Origin: Volutella citrinella
Taxonomy: Eukaryota; Ascomycota; Sordariomycetes; Hypocreales; Nectriaceae
NCBI GenBank assembly: GCA_034401135.1
Contig: JAWZSP010000002.1
Span: 3,038,001 to 3,102,000, forward strand
Direction: 5' to 3'
DNA length: 64,000 nucleotides
Shown: one piece after another, positions 36,301 through 47,161 of the stretch
Layout of the letters: each line of letters starts with the position of its first letter
Position numbering within the stretch: position 1 is the first letter of the stretch
Notes under the pieces: model-generated
Told to the model about the DNA's origin: nothing
Database searches by the model: none
What the model saw: only the letters and a program-made list of their open reading frames with translations
Position numbers and translations under genes: made by a program

Positions 36301-37311
36301 CTGGCTGTAGGAGGCCCCAGCGCAAGAGGGTGGCACTTACTGAAACCGTTTCCCCGGCTTCCCTGTTTGGGACGACGGAAAACGACTTGACTATCACCAA
36401 AAGAAAGAAAAAAATGCTGGTCGGACGTGTGGGAGGATTTGAGATCGATCCAGCTTTTTTGGTCGGAGCTTGGATCTGTGCCCCGGTGCTCACAACTAGA
36501 GGAAGAAGATGATAGATGAGGTCGGTGCCCATGCCTACGTCGAGGCCCTGGTGGCATCACTGCATGCGAATGCGCATGTAGGGAGAAAACTCGCCCCCGC
36601 GTGGTCGGAGTATCCATTGAGGGTTCAATATCAGAGACATCCGCCAAGTCCAGGCCGTCGGTTGCAAGACATGGCTGTCCCACATCCGTTGAGCGCCCCG
36701 ACTCATGTCTCCCAATTCCCAAGCCCCATGCTTCAATGCGTATCAACATTGCGAGAATGTCCCCTTCACCCAGCCGGGGGAGGAATACATGGACCCGGGG
36801 TAAACGCATGGCAGGCGCCGTGTGCTCAGTGGGTCTTGGCTGGTGAACCGTGATGGTTGTTATCGACTTTCTTCTTCCAAGTTGGTGCCAGTCAAGACGG
36901 CAGGAGCTGTGACAGCCAAATCTTCGTCAGTGGCCGCCTCATGCGCCCGTTAATGTGTTGCATTCATGAGCCGTGCTACATTGCCATAGCCTGCGTAATT
37001 AATTGACGCAGTCAACGGCGCCTTCATGCCATGTATGCCACCTAACTTGATGCCCTCCTGCGTTTCCTCCGTGCAGAGAGAGCCATCAGTCATGCTAGCA
37101 TGAGCGCTGGCGTTGAGCGCGTTCGTCGCCAAAAACGCCATGGCGAGTGTAAAAAGAAAGAAGCCGGTGCTACTAACTTAGTAATGAATTAGCTTGACCG
37201 CCCTGTCATGACGGCTGGGCCGCGGGATGATGGCGAGGCACAGAATCCCTATCGAGTTCGGAATTACTGGAGTACGAGGACGCCAGGACGCTAACGGCCG
37301 AATTCTTCGGA

Positions 37312-37346
37312 GCCACACACCACACACGCACCACACACGCACCACC
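37312..37346. repeat. CA-rich microsatellite
   Basis: Repeated CCACACACGCA units, a simple CA-type repeat in non-coding sequence. Confidence 0.7.
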
Positions 37347-40300
37347 CAGTCCCACAATAGGTTCGATCCGCCGGGCGGCGTGGTGGAGCTGGCGTCCTGT
37401 CCGCCACGAACCACCAAGTTAGATCTTGAATTCCCGATTCTCCAGGCGGCATAGATGTTGCAACCGGGTCCAATGACGCCGCCACGACCTTGATGCCCCG
37501 ACTCCGAGATCTTCTGGATTTTCATCCTCCTCCGCACCCGCGGCCACACTGATCCCGAGACCGCCCAGACAAAGTTGCGGTCGCGAGTTGAAAGAAAACC
37601 ATTCCATGGAGGTGTGGGGGGCGCTGCTTGCAACGAATCGCCATCCTCCTTGTTGCCGAGTGTCTTCTTGGTGGTGGTGTTGAGGCCAGTTGCCCAGCTA
37701 AGCCTCGACTCGCCCGCTTGCCGCAGGGCTGCCACACCATACCAAGAGAGCATGGCGCTGCCAGGTTGCCAGGCTGCCGATTCGCCTGGCTATGCGTTGC
37801 TCAGCCTGCCCCCTCGCGGCATTGGCGGTTGTTCTGGAAATTGAGCATCCATAGCCAACCACAGTCCATCATGCCCCGAGACTGGTTGAAACGCGGGGCA
37901 CATGACTTGCAAATGACATTCCTCATCGACAGAACCCGGCGACTTGGGACCCCTTTGGATTGCTCTGGCTCTTTCGCCATCGCGATTCGCCCAGCTGCGC
38001 TCACCGCTCGTCCCCCGCGCACCAGGGTCGACACCTTCAACCACTCTTTGCGCCCATGGCATGAAGATCCCCCCGAGACCATCACACCTCGGTCTTCTAA
38101 GTGGATGGCGCGATGCGCCTAACCTTGAATGTGATTCCCTCCACGAGCATTTGCATGCATACCTGTCTGGGCCCCCTTTCAGCAGTGACTGAGCTGAGGT
38201 TGTCCGTAGCCAGTCGTCGGTCAACCACCGAAACGGCCATCAGTGAGACAGTCGCTATCTTGGGCCGCCTGTACACAGTACCCGGGAGAGAGCACGCTAG
38301 CCCAGAAAGACCGGGCACCCGGGCAGGTATCATGTAAGTAGAGTATGAAGCAGGGGGTTCTCCAACTGTTGCGCCAGACATTGTTTTGCCCCTCGATCTG
38401 GTGGGGACCTGTCCAATCTCAATTGACGACATGCCACTTCTACCGACTGCGTCCAGGGTCACCATTCGCACTGGCGAGATAGGCTTGGATGACATGCCAT
38501 CGACCATCGCCGACCGTACGCCAAGGACTAAGGGTCCATTCTTTCGGCAATGTGCCTCTCACGACGCTCCTGCGCTAGGCCTACCGACGAAGCGAGGAAG
38601 CAACTCTCGCTGAGAGGAGCATCAGAGCGTTAGTACGCCATGCATGCAAATATGTCCTGACCAGTGACCGGTGACCCAAGTCACCCAGTCCCTGCTTCAG
38701 ACCGTGCGTTCTGCATGTTTCACCAGCACCTACAGACTATAATATTTCACCTTCAAAGCGATGCCATTCACATAGCCATGGAGTGATGGGTGCATTCAGC
38801 TACAGCGCCTTCTAATTCCTATTGCATTGCACGGTCCCTTGACATCTTTGGCCATTGCGCGAGTGCAAATACTGACCCGTTCTAGCCAATTGAGCCCCGT
38901 AGCTCACACCAACGCCTCGCACGCAGGTTGGTAGCGCTGTAGTGAGGGACATGAGAGAGCTGCGGTAGTCATTACTCCTCACGGATGCACACACCGCGTG
39001 ATGGCATCTTACGAGCCCGCGATCCATCGGGTATGGTGAAGCGACTTACGCATCGGGTCTTGTGCGAAATCGGCGAGGCACCTCCCACCCGCTACTGCAA
39101 TTCATGTGGCCCTTCAAGGTAGACGAGGCTCCAGTCTCATCGTGCAGACCACAGCGATGAACCCGTGGTGTTTGTTCTCGGCAATCGAATTATGCCTTTG
39201 CCGCTGAATTCGGCGGGGACCATCAACCCACTTCACAGAGGTCCTCTTTTATTAGATCCATCAGAAACACTAGCCACCGTGTTCCCATTGTTTGATGTGG
39301 GGAGCGGCCAAGACGACACACCGCAAACGCGATAAAAACCAAGGTCATTGATGTGGCCCGCATGCCTATGGGTCTACTATAGAGATGCGATGACGTCGTT
39401 GGCGATCCTGGCTCAGATCAATCATCACCCAGCCTCTGCAGAGATGTGCCTGGAGGGGGAGGAAGCAGTTTTGCGCCGGCAGTGAAGTATTTTGAAGTTT
39501 GTGCGCTCGCGTATGCGAGCGAGGGTGGATCCGGACCCTGGGTAGGGATCGGATTTGCTGCGTGACACAGCTGCCGTGGGCATCTCTATACCGTCGTATT
39601 CAAACGATCCAGCCGAAATGAAACTGCTCACCATGGGCATCTCTCATGGCATGATGTTGGCTTGATCTCTGGCGACTTCTCCATCCGACTGGGGCTTCGG
39701 GGCCGACATCTCGCCAGGCCCAGGCGCTAGACCCGCCTGTGGAGCCACCAAGTGTGACCAGTGTCATCCGCCTAGGATAGCCTCGCTTGCAATTGTGAGG
39801 CTGACTGACGGCTCTCGTGAGATTGGACATTGTGGTTTTGGAGGGGCAAGTTGGTGTCGGTGGGAGAGCAAAACTCACTTCCCCCTCCATCTCCGTCCCC
39901 GCCTTCGGGAGTTGATCGCGTCTGCCGTTGGCCTCTGCGTCGTGGCCGCCAGGCAGAGGTTGCTTGAGATGCCAACGAAGCAGGCCCCTTGCAAGATGTG
40001 CCACGTCTATTGGCCCCCGGAGGGATCTGGCTGCAGGAGCATATTGAGCATCAAATCGCCCCCGGCACATGAGATGCTCGCAGCGCAGAAAAGGAGCCAC
40101 TCGTGCCACTGAGATGTCGATGTCGATTCCGATGTCTCCATCAAAAGTCATCCCGATGACTTCTCCCTAGCGCCGGACCCAAGTGGTGCCCGCGCCTAGT
40201 GGAAGCCTCCGGCATGGGCTGATGAGTAGTTGCTGTGAGTCGAGCTAGGTATATGCGCATGGTCAACGCAAGCCACTGCCAACTCTTCAATGCGCCGGCA

Positions 40301-40814
40301 ATTATTATGGACCGCAGATGGGACGGAGCTGCTCCAGAGCCCAGAGGAATCAGGTATCGTGTACTTGTGACAGCCCAGGTCCGCCGTCATGTATGAGTGG
40401 GCTGCATTGCTGATTTCGAGCCTCCATCGTACGTGTAACGTTTCTCGTTGGACGACTGCCCCAAGTTTAGCGGTGTACAGGGCGGGACTCTTCAAACTAC
40501 TGCCTCAGAGATCGTCATGTTAGTCGCGAGATGGTCCTTCCCTGTCGAAAGATCGATCCATTGCATCATCGCGAACCGTGGACATGCCGGCTGATCACCA
40601 ACATAACAGTCCAAAGATGGGCACACCGCTCCAGTCCTAGCTAAACTCGGTGTTGTCAAGGATTTCTTTGCCTTTTTGTACAGGGCTCTATATCAGGCTC
40701 ATAGAATACAGGTAGCAGTACACAGCCTTGCAGCTGAAGAGTTGCGCAATATCCCACACTCGAACCCTCCAGAATGGAGGCCTGAGCTTTCGTGATTGCC
40801 GGCGCGTGCGTGTT

Positions 40815-41756
40815 TTATGGTTTGATCTCCACCAGCTTTTCCAGTGTGCGGAATCCATCGTGTGCAAACCCCTTGGTCACGTCCACTTTGTAGGCCTTGC
40901 CGTCCACTTCCAGAACGCCAAAACCCATGTCCGTCCAAGCAGTCTTGATGCCGTTGAATAGGCCTTGAAAGGCACGAATCAATCTTCGGAAAGGCATGGT
41001 TAACAAGTGATCCATATCAAACTTGCGCTGCGCTTTTTGCTTCTCCTCCTCTTTGCGCTGGTTCTCCAAGCGTCGCAGCATCGGGACATACTCCTCCGGC
41101 AAGGAGAACCGTGACTTCATGGTCACTTGGTCAAGGGGTACAGTTATGACCTTGGGAGACAGAAGCGGAAGCATGCGCTTGACAGTGACTTCCATCTGTA
41201 AGGGTGCAGCGAGGGCAGCAGCGGCAGGTGGCATAGCTTTGGTAGTTGATGACTTGGTCGCCTGGGCCGGGAGAACTCGAATACCGCTGACAATATTGGG
41301 TGTCTTCATAATCAGGTAAAATCCCATGCCGCAGAGAATCAAGTATGTCGCTCCAAAGACGTAGCCGACCCATTGAGGAACGCCTTCGGGCTGGTTCATC
41401 GAAGAGCCTCCCGTGAGCAAAGTCCAGGTGAAGCAGGTCAGACCACTGCTCCAGCACCCAAAGTAGAACCAGAAATGGGATGGCCCCTCGTAGAGAATTG
41501 TAGGGCTCGCCTTGGTTGCCAGGCTCTTCATGAACGCATATCGACTTTGTGCGGCGATCGAGGCAGGGTTGGCAGCAGCAGGCCCTCGCTTTGAGGAAAT
41601 CGGAGGAGATCGCGCAGCCTTGGCTGCGGGCTCGGCGGCGCGGGCGCGGAAGATTGAGGATGAGAAGAAGCGCGATCGGGTTGGGACGAGTTCCTTAGAG
41701 GGCGCAGCAAACGGTCGCAGGCCGGCAAGGCGAAAACCTCGAATGAAGGAAGCCAT
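40815..41756 (-). CDS. MRX15: Mitochondrial inner-membrane protein, MRX15/TMEM223-like
   Basis: Single exon, 313 aa from the ATG at 41756. The first 45 residues are rich in Arg, Ser and Ala with few acidic residues (FIRGFRLAGLRPF, SRFFSSSIFRARA), a good mitochondrial presequence. Two hydrophobic segments (about residues 95-115 and 132-150) follow the motif ILYEGPSHFWFYFGCW and flank GVPQWVGYVFG. The matrix-side C-terminal part contains VITVPLDQVTMKSRFSLPEEYVP and a Lys/Glu-rich helix. Two TM helices plus the VPLDQV block fit the TMEM223/Mrx15 family, whose yeast member associates with mitoribosomes and aids membrane insertion. The orthology is judged by eye and is moderate. It is divergent from PDX1, with an 840-bp shared upstream region. 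Confidence 0.68.
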   Translation of the reverse strand: MASFIRGFRLAGLRPFAAPSKELVPTRSRFFSSSIFRARAAEPAAKAARSPPISSKRGPAAANPASIAAQSRYAFMKSLATKASPTILYEGPSHFWFYFGCWSSGLTCFTWTLLTGGSSMNQPEGVPQWVGYVFGATYLILCGMGFYLIMKTPNIVSGIRVLPAQATKSSTTKAMPPAAAALAAPLQMEVTVKRMLPLLSPKVITVPLDQVTMKSRFSLPEEYVPMLRRLENQRKEEEKQKAQRKFDMDHLLTMPFRRLIRAFQGLFNGIKTAWTDMGFGVLEVDGKAYKVDVTKGFAHDGFRTLEKLVEIKP

Positions 41757-42596
41757 GATGATGGTGGCGGCACCCAACAAACGTCAGGTTGTGGTACGGC
41801 TCGTCGAAGACAGTAGTATAGTCAAAAAAAAAAATTGTATGAATTAATTGGGCGCCCTGTTTCAGCTCAATTGATCGCGTGGGGTCATGAAGGCGCAGCC
41901 ATTTGCAGCCGGGGAAGTCGTCGCGCCGGCACCTGGGTGAGCTGTTGGCTCGAAAGTTGAGGCTATCCAGAAATTGCGCCGGGACGCAGCGGACATGGGT
42001 CGCCGCGTGCACGGACCGACCGCCGATGTGTCGGAGGATGTCGCGTTATGTGGTCTGTCGGGCGCCGGCAAAATGAGGTCCGAGGAGCCCAGTGGACAAA
42101 ATAATGGGTGACATTGCTCTGGTTGGGGGCTGTCTTGGAGGCGCAAAGACCTGTTGGGTAGTGAGCAACATTCCGCAAACCAGAATAGACCTCAATCGGG
42201 GGAAAATTTCAAAGATAAACGGAAACGAAAAAGAAATGCGTAGGTCTTTGTACACCAAGTTCATCAAGCCTACTATCCTCTATAGAATAAAAGAATTGGT
42301 GATTTCAAAAACTAATTACTGCCAACTTGCGCAGAATCGAGTCCATACGGCGGCTTGCAGGTTCCCCCTGTTTTAAATGGCGCGGGCTAGTCCGGGTTAT
42401 TCTGTCCGCCATCAAAGTCCCGCCAAAAAAAACGCCTGGTCCGTGCACTCTCGCTCTGTCGGTGCAATCCCAACAGCTTCAGCGAACGCACCTAGAGAAA
42501 TCCATCACCGAAACTTCTCAACCCAACTCGGCGGCCGTCCCCAATCGCCAATCTCCCCTTTTCCAAGGTCTCCAAGCGCTGTCAATTGAGCCCTCC
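41757..42596. promoter_or_regulatory. Shared upstream region of MRX15-like gene and PDX1
   Basis: 840 bp between the two divergent ATGs. It includes an A11 run (41825-41835) next to the MRX15-like start and an AT-rich middle (42180-42330). No specific factor site can be supported. Both flanking products are mitochondrial, so joint regulation is plausible but unproven. Confidence 0.45.
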
Positions 42597-43955
42597 ATGG
42601 CCTCTCTCGCGGCAGCATGTCGCGCGTCCGTCCGCCTCGCCAGCAGCCGGGTCGTCGCTCGTAGTACGTTCTGCCCCCCTCGATCAACCCACACAGCACA
42701 GCATCCCGACAGGGACCGGATGGGCGCACCTCTCTAACAGTTGACTGTAGACTTTACGACCTCCGCACGATGCCTTGCCGCCCAGAACTTCACCATGCCC
42801 GCCCTCTCACCCACCATGACCGAGGGCAACATCGCTACCTGGAAGGTCAAGGAGGGGGAGACGTTCAGCGCCGGCGACGTCCTGCTCGAGATTGAGACCG
42901 ACAAGGCAACCATGGATGTCGAAGCCCAGGACGACGGTGTCATGGTGAAGATCATGACCGGGGACGGCAGCAAGGCTGTCCAGGTCGGCACCCGTATCGC
43001 CGTCATCGCTGAGGCTGGCGACGACGTCAACTCGCTCGAAATCCCCGCCGATGAGCAGCCCAAGAGCCAGGCCACCGAGGCCCCCAAGTCGGCCACCGCC
43101 GCGCCTTCAACCAGCGAGTCGAGCCCTACCGAGAAGAAAAATACTCCCAAGGCCGTGAGCAGTGGCACCTATGAGCACAAGTACCCTCTCATGCCTTCGG
43201 TCGGGCACCTCGTCAAGGAGAAGGGCCTCAGCGAGGAAGATGTCAGCAAGATCAAGGGCACCGGCCCCAGTGGCCGCCTACTGAAGGGCGACGTTCTGGC
43301 CTATCTCGGTGCCATCAGCTCCGAGGCCCCCGCCGCCAACGAGGCCGTCTTCAAGTCCCTGGCTCACCTTGACCTCAGCAACATCAAGGTGGCTGAGAGG
43401 AAGGCCCCAGCCCCCAAGAAGGAAGCTGCTGCTCCTCCCAAGGCCCCCGTCGTTGAGAACCTCGAGATTTCCGTCCCCGTCTCGCTCGCCAAGGTTGTTG
43501 AGGTGCAGAACCGCATCAACGACACTCTGGGAGTCTTCCTACCCATTTCCACCTTCATCAGCCGCGCCGCCGAAGTTGCCAACGACGACCTGCCGAAGGT
43601 GGCCCGCCCTCCTACTGCAAATGAGCTGTTCGACCAAGTCCTAGGCCTGGACAAGGTCAAGGCTGCAAAGGGCTCTCGCGGCGTCTACCTCCCCCAGATC
43701 TCCGCCATCCCTCCCTCGTCGCTCTTCTCCCACCCACCGTCCGCCCCTGAGCCAACCGACATCATTGACATCCTTGCTGCGCCCGCCAGGAAGCCCGCCC
43801 CCAAGCCTACTACGATCCAAACTGTCCCTGGCATCTCCAGCGATGCCAATGTTTTTACTCTGGTGGTCCCCAAGGCCGAGGAGAAGCGTGCGCTTGTCTT
43901 CCTAGAGCGTTGCAGGGCTATTCTCGAGGAGGAGCCCGCGCGCCTGGTGGTGTGA
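42597..43955 (+). CDS. PDX1: Pyruvate dehydrogenase complex protein X (E3-binding protein)
   Basis: Anchors dihydrolipoamide dehydrogenase (E3) to the E2 core of the mitochondrial PDH complex. Two exons (42597-42663, 42751-43955; GTACGT/CTGTAG, 87-bp intron) give 423 aa. Residues 1-32 are an Arg/Ser/Ala presequence ending near NFTTSARCLAA. The lipoyl domain (about 36-112) starts FTMPALSPTMTEGNIATW and contains the ETDKATMD loop with Lys74 as the lipoylation site. A Pro/Ala/Ser linker leads to the peripheral subunit-binding domain (about 166-208: MPSVGHLVKEKGLS through GTGPSGRLLKGDV). The C-terminal half lacks the HxxxDG acyltransferase motif, which separates it from the E2 LAT1. CEM1, needed to make lipoate precursor, lies 11 kb away. 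Confidence 0.93.
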
Positions 43956-46900
43956 AAACCTGATTTATTTTTTTCCCTGTAATTCTAACGTACCGATATA
44001 GAGGATGACTGATAATCGCGATGAGAACCCTTTCTATTTAAAATTGCAATCATTACCACGCCGCCGTGATGTTTTACCATACTCCTATAAACTTGCTGAA
44101 ATAATGGCTGGTCTACAACATGACGTGGGATGTCGTTCACATCACCAAAATGGTATCATCATTATTGCCGTTTGAGCTATGTAATACTTTTACCGCTTAC
44201 TTTGCGTGCTCGGGAAGGGCAGCGGAAGGCCACTTTCCAATGAGATTCAAGTCAGGCAACGGAATAAGGTAAGAACAAGGAACTGCCACCAGCACCGAGC
44301 CAGCATGCCCAAATCAAGAACATGCCGGCTTTGGATCTTGGGGGACAGACAAGAGTGCAGCAGCTGTGCAGGCCGTGCTCCCTAGAGAGGGCCATCAATG
44401 AGGAAGAGTTTCCTTTTGTCACATTTCGTCACACCTCGTCACATTTTGGATCGACGAGATAGGTAATGCGTGCCAATAGCAACTCGATTACATAGTATAT
44501 TTCTGTCAGGCACGGTTTAGTAAGTGCAGTTGGTTGTGCGGAATGCGAAACCTGCGAATCGATCTGCCGAGGACTGCCCATAACTTAAACATAGCTCTCT
44601 AAGGACTACCAATAGCCCGGACAAAGAGTGTTTAGCGGTACTGCCAGCAAGGGAAAGCCGTAGAGCGAGCCCCTCTGAGCTCCCGTCGTCTCGTTGGCCA
44701 CCGACATGGGGCATTGATACATAGGTAGGTAGGTAGGCAGGTAGGTCGGTCCTCATTGGATCAGTCTAGTTGATGCCCGATAGAAGGGAGAAAGCCGTGC
44801 CGTAAGATCGCATCACTCAGCTGCAACGACGAGTGAAGCGCACTGCAGGGTTGGGCAAAATCTAGAAATATTGCACCGGTCCTCTCCCCGCCGCCGGATA
44901 GGCTGAATGAGTCTTCCATGGCCTGTTCATGCGAAAGCTACGGTTTCCCTGCAAAGCCACGGCGGTCAAACAGAGAGCTCTCCCGCCAATGCGATGTCAA
45001 CGTTGTTGCAATAGGCTGTCGCTAAACTGCCGAGCACATGAAAGTGAGGTGGTCGAGCCTCCTGAGGCCCGCTCTCTGACCGATAATGTAACACAACGCG
45101 CTGCAGAGGGCGTCTGTTACCCCGGTTGTGATTGTCCAAAGGGCAGCTCTCAGCTCTATTGACGGGGACCAGAGTAAGCTGCAGGGATCGAGACGGGCAG
45201 CAGCGTCGTGATTGCTGGTTACACAATCTGGTCATCCATCCATGCGCGCTCCAACTATTGGTCGCCCAACCATTGCTAAAATGGTAGGTATGGCCCGGCT
45301 TGTACAACTAAAGGAATCCGGTTGCCAGCCTGCCAACGCCGCATCACTTCGGGAAAGCCGATGAGTTGGTTGTCAGGTGAAGGTAGAGCTGGGAAACACC
45401 CAACCACGGCGATTCGAGCCGCTCCTTTCCGCACTCATCAACACGGCGAGCGAAAGCCTGGCTTGCACCAGCCCAGCTGGCTTTGTCGAACAAGGCGTCA
45501 TCACGTCGACTATTTCCCCAAAATCCAACACAACTGGTATGCGATTATTCAGCAATACACTTCACATGGATTGTGAAGCAATGCAATGGGCAATCCTGGG
45601 TGAGCGGCGATTAAGGCACGTCCCGGCATGTGTGCTGTGTCGACAAGTTGATTTAAGGATCCAGGATCTGCCACCTATCGTCTGAAGCCAGGATTTCGGA
45701 TGACAGCCGGGATGCCTGAATTTGGAATGTCGATCACGGGCGCCTCATAAGGACGTGGCCATTGGTGTGTTCATGCGCCACCGCCCTCCTTTCTCAACAG
45801 GGATTGGATCTGGTTTCCAGCTACCCGGCATATGGGCTGAAGACGTTGAGAGTGTGAGCCAATTTAATACGCCACACCTATAACTACGTGGACGGCTGGG
45901 GGCAGGCTTTGGGCATAATTACCTTCATGGCTTCCTCACTGGCCTCCCCACAACAAGTGCAGGTTCCCTTTATTCGAGGTGGGCGCGGCACAGCCGAGAC
46001 ACCGCGGCCTCTTGCACGCTCGACTTGACAGCAATGCTGCAAACAGGACAATGTCAAGATTGAAGAGCAAGCCAGGCGGGGCGGTTGCTTCATCACCAAC
46101 TGATGGGACAGGCTGTGGCTGTCACGTGTGGTATTCCAAAGAAGGCTCGGTTGTTGGCAGATACTGTACTTTGAACCCCTTCCTTCCCCCCAACGTACGT
46201 ACATTCTAAGCAAGGCGTGCATCTGGTGGTTGTACCCGATGCCACCTTCCTGGCACGGGCGAGGGTAAACGGAAGGCGGACGAGACGAAGGCGAACAGCA
46301 GTGTAGAGCCAAAGTTCACCCCACCAACTTCCTGAACTGCCCAACAGCACAACAATGCCGGCCCCAAGCACCCAAATACGCAGGAAAGCCCACGCGGGCC
46401 TCAGATCTCAGATGGATGCAGTGCCGGCTCCGCGGAGTTGACCGCCGGCAACAGTTCCACCGAATCAGCGAGATGTGCTCGCAACAGAGCGAATGCCCAA
46501 TACAAACCTATGGCAGCGCCACTTCAGAATTCAGGATTCCGAATGTCTTTTACCTCCGACAGCCCGGATGACACACGCCCCCTCCATCTCAGCTGGAGGG
46601 CTTCAAGGAGTATGCGGTGCAGGGCAACTTGGCAGATTCACCAGGGTCCCAGGCGGCACATCACAAGCCGCTGCCACCTCCAATACGCTCCCATACACCA
46701 TACACACCCTGCCCAATGAGACCAGGATCAGGGCTTGTTGGCCGTACCTCCCCGATGTGAGAGGCGGCAAGCCGCAAGTCCACCTCACATCTAGCCGCGT
46801 GCCACTTACTTGAGCTCCAATCCCTACCACGAAATGCAAATCTAGGCCTCCTATTCTCCTCGCTTGGTGGCTTTTGGCTGTCTTCCCCGTCCTAGGTGTC

Positions 46901-47161
46901 AAAAGAAACCTAACCCCAGCCTTATTTAATATCCATGCAGCGCAGTTCCTAGTCCTGTTACTCCCAAGGGTCAGCACATCAGCCCATTGCAAGTCTACAT
47001 CCATCTTTCTCCTCGGAACCTGTGGCACGAGGCCACATCGTCGTACAGACGATTTATTTTCGACTATACTTGGACAAACTCATTTCCAGGCCCCCCACCC
47101 TGCTCTCAGTTTCGGTATCACCGAAAGTCTTCAGGTCTGTTTAGGCGCAGGCTTGCACAAC
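43956..47161. other. 3.2-kb intergenic region between PDX1 and the Zn2Cys6 gene
   Basis: The left 150 bp is the PDX1 3' UTR, AT-rich. A TAGG tetranucleotide repeat sits at 44722-44750. The remainder holds only ORFs of up to 142 codons without domains. The right end should contain the promoter and leader of the transcription-factor gene, with several short pyrimidine-rich patches but no clear TATA box. No RNA gene was recognised. Confidence 0.45.
44722..44750. repeat. TAGG tetranucleotide microsatellite
   Basis: Seven TAGG-like units in a row with two single-base changes (TAGGCAGG and GTCGG). Simple repeat in non-coding DNA. Confidence 0.85.

Larger units (their letters stand above)
31988..40814. 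other. 8.8-kb block without a recognisable gene
   Basis: The left end (31988-33200) is the LRR gene promoter and leader, with GA-rich plus-strand sequence at 32640-33160. Beyond that I find no ORF with a domain. Frames of 183-201 codons exist (33747-34352 +, 36246-36809 -, 37178-37753 -, 39600-40151 -) but their third positions are not clearly GC-biased as in the real genes here, and opposite frames are equally open. Internal marks are a decayed CCCTAG-type repeat (33296-33375), a pyrimidine tract (34511-34560), a TATATAT box (34799-34805) ahead of an 88-codon ORF, and a CA-rich microsatellite (37312-37346). It may hold fast-evolving genes, long non-coding RNAs or old element remains; sequence alone does not decide. 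Confidence 0.4.

Noticed and set aside
36246..36809. 187-codon minus-strand ORF with a poly-Ser run
   Set aside because: The codon pattern is not that of the real genes and there is no recognised motif. Kept only as part of the gene-empty block.
45399..45470. A TTCGAGCC word resembling a tRNA T-loop
   Set aside because: No acceptor stem, D-arm or anticodon arm can be folded around it. I found no convincing tRNA in the window by eye; a covariance-model scan is the decisive test.
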